Origin: Shimia_B sp038525525
GTDB taxonomy: Bacteria > Pseudomonadota > Alphaproteobacteria > Rhodobacterales > Rhodobacteraceae
Assembly: GCA_038525525.1 (NCBI GenBank)
Contig: JBCBHO010000003.1
Span: forward strand, 434,001-498,000
DNA length: 64,000 nt
Direction: 5' to 3'
Below, piece by piece: positions 63,666-64,000 of the stretch (the stretch's first letter is position 1; every line of letters begins with the position of its first letter). A program made the position numbers and the translations under genes. The notes beneath the pieces are model-generated. The model worked only from the letters and a program-made list of their open reading frames with translations. It did not search any database and was not told the DNA's origin.

Positions 63666-64000
63666 ATGTCCCTGACATTCGCCGCCGCCACTGACGCGGC
63701 GCTGCCCTTGAGCCTTGTGGAGCCGGACGGGTTCGAGGCCTGGGTCCGCACGCTGCCCTCGAGCCTCGGAGCCTGGGTGGCGAGCCAGGGCTTCACGGGC
63801 CAGCTCGGCCAGGTCGTCTCGCTACCCGGCGAAACAGGCACCGGCGCCGCGGCCATGGGCCTCGGCACGCCGGAGGCCCGGGCGCGCAAGCGCTTCGGCG
63901 CGTTGGCGGGCGTCGGCACGCTCCCGGAGGGCATTTACCGGGTCGACACCGCGCCCGAGGACGCCGATCTCGCGAGTTTCGCCCTCGGATGGCTCCTTTC
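63666..64000 (+). CDS. M17 leucyl aminopeptidase family protein (partial, runs off right edge)
   Basis: Only 111 codons are in the window. The N-terminal domain pattern 'FTGQLGQVVSLPGETGTGAAAMGLG' and 'FGALAGVGTLPEGIYRVD' fits the short-N-terminus leucyl aminopeptidases of alphaproteobacteria, which release N-terminal amino acids with a two-metal site. The catalytic domain lies beyond the edge, so metal ligands cannot be checked. Confidence 0.7.
   Translation, partial: MSLTFAAATDAALPLSLVEPDGFEAWVRTLPSSLGAWVASQGFTGQLGQVVSLPGETGTGAAAMGLGTPEARARKRFGALAGVGTLPEGIYRVDTAPEDADLASFALGWLL

Overview
The window is GC-rich alphaproteobacterial DNA, most likely from the Rhodobacteraceae (roseobacter group). 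This is judged from codon use, from the type of SbtA/SbtB/carbonic anhydrase, Asd and MuiA genes on the right, and from the many RTX proteins. No tRNA, rRNA, CRISPR array, transposase or prophage gene was seen. About 56 kb on the left is a surface-protein and secretion locus, and the last 6 kb or so is ordinary chromosomal housekeeping sequence.

Layout. (1) 1-3048, minus: a secreted RTX protein with a parallel beta-helix region, open at the left edge. (2) 3310-8892, plus: a sulfotransferase, a 1090-residue GT2 glycosyltransferase with N-terminal accessory modules, and a CgeB-like glycosyltransferase. (3) 9043-12266: a small SinR/Cas2-like protein, a minus-strand LuxR protein with a degenerate receiver, a plus-strand LuxR protein, and a translationally coupled C-terminally anchored membrane protein. 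(4) 12466-18253: an RTX protein unusually rich in Met and Cys, then a PrsD/PrsE-type type I secretion ABC transporter and membrane fusion protein. (5) 18587-46863: one giant gene of about 9,400 codons. It is interrupted only by a 98-N assembly gap inside a repeat. It begins with a LEPR-XLL-type motif, continues with thousands of residues of repeats, and ends with RTX repeats and an HELGHxxGxxH metalloprotease-like segment. (6) 46954-54879: a compact same-strand cluster of a GAF-TM-HlyD fusion, a PqqD-like/M50/HlyD fusion, a SapC protein, a SecA-like ATPase lacking the usual C-terminal third, and a small HlyD adaptor. A convergent GT4 glycosyltransferase follows. (7) 56171-58162: mostly non-coding DNA with a REPIN-like palindromic element and one small exported protein. 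(8) 58163-64000: asd, a MuiA-family protein, a carbonic anhydrase-SbtA-SbtB bicarbonate module, an Hpt-like protein without the phosphoacceptor His, and the start of an M17 aminopeptidase.

How the parts may work together (inference). The giant protein is the probable main cargo. The type I transporter lies directly upstream of it and the SecA-like/M50-HlyD/GAF-HlyD/SapC cluster directly downstream. Glycosyltransferases and a sulfotransferase lie on both flanks, so the surface protein or an associated polysaccharide may be glycosylated or sulfated. This resembles in outline the Gram-positive accessory Sec systems, where a second SecA and dedicated glycosyltransferases serve a giant adhesin, but here with Gram-negative adaptors. 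Three near-identical palindromes (CCCC-AWAT-GGGG type) lie upstream of the RTX gene, the ABC transporter and the giant gene, and suggest a shared regulator, possibly one of the two LuxR proteins.

Main limits: the true length at the N gap is unknown, no outer-membrane TolC partner is in the window, and all functions are assigned from motifs read by eye.
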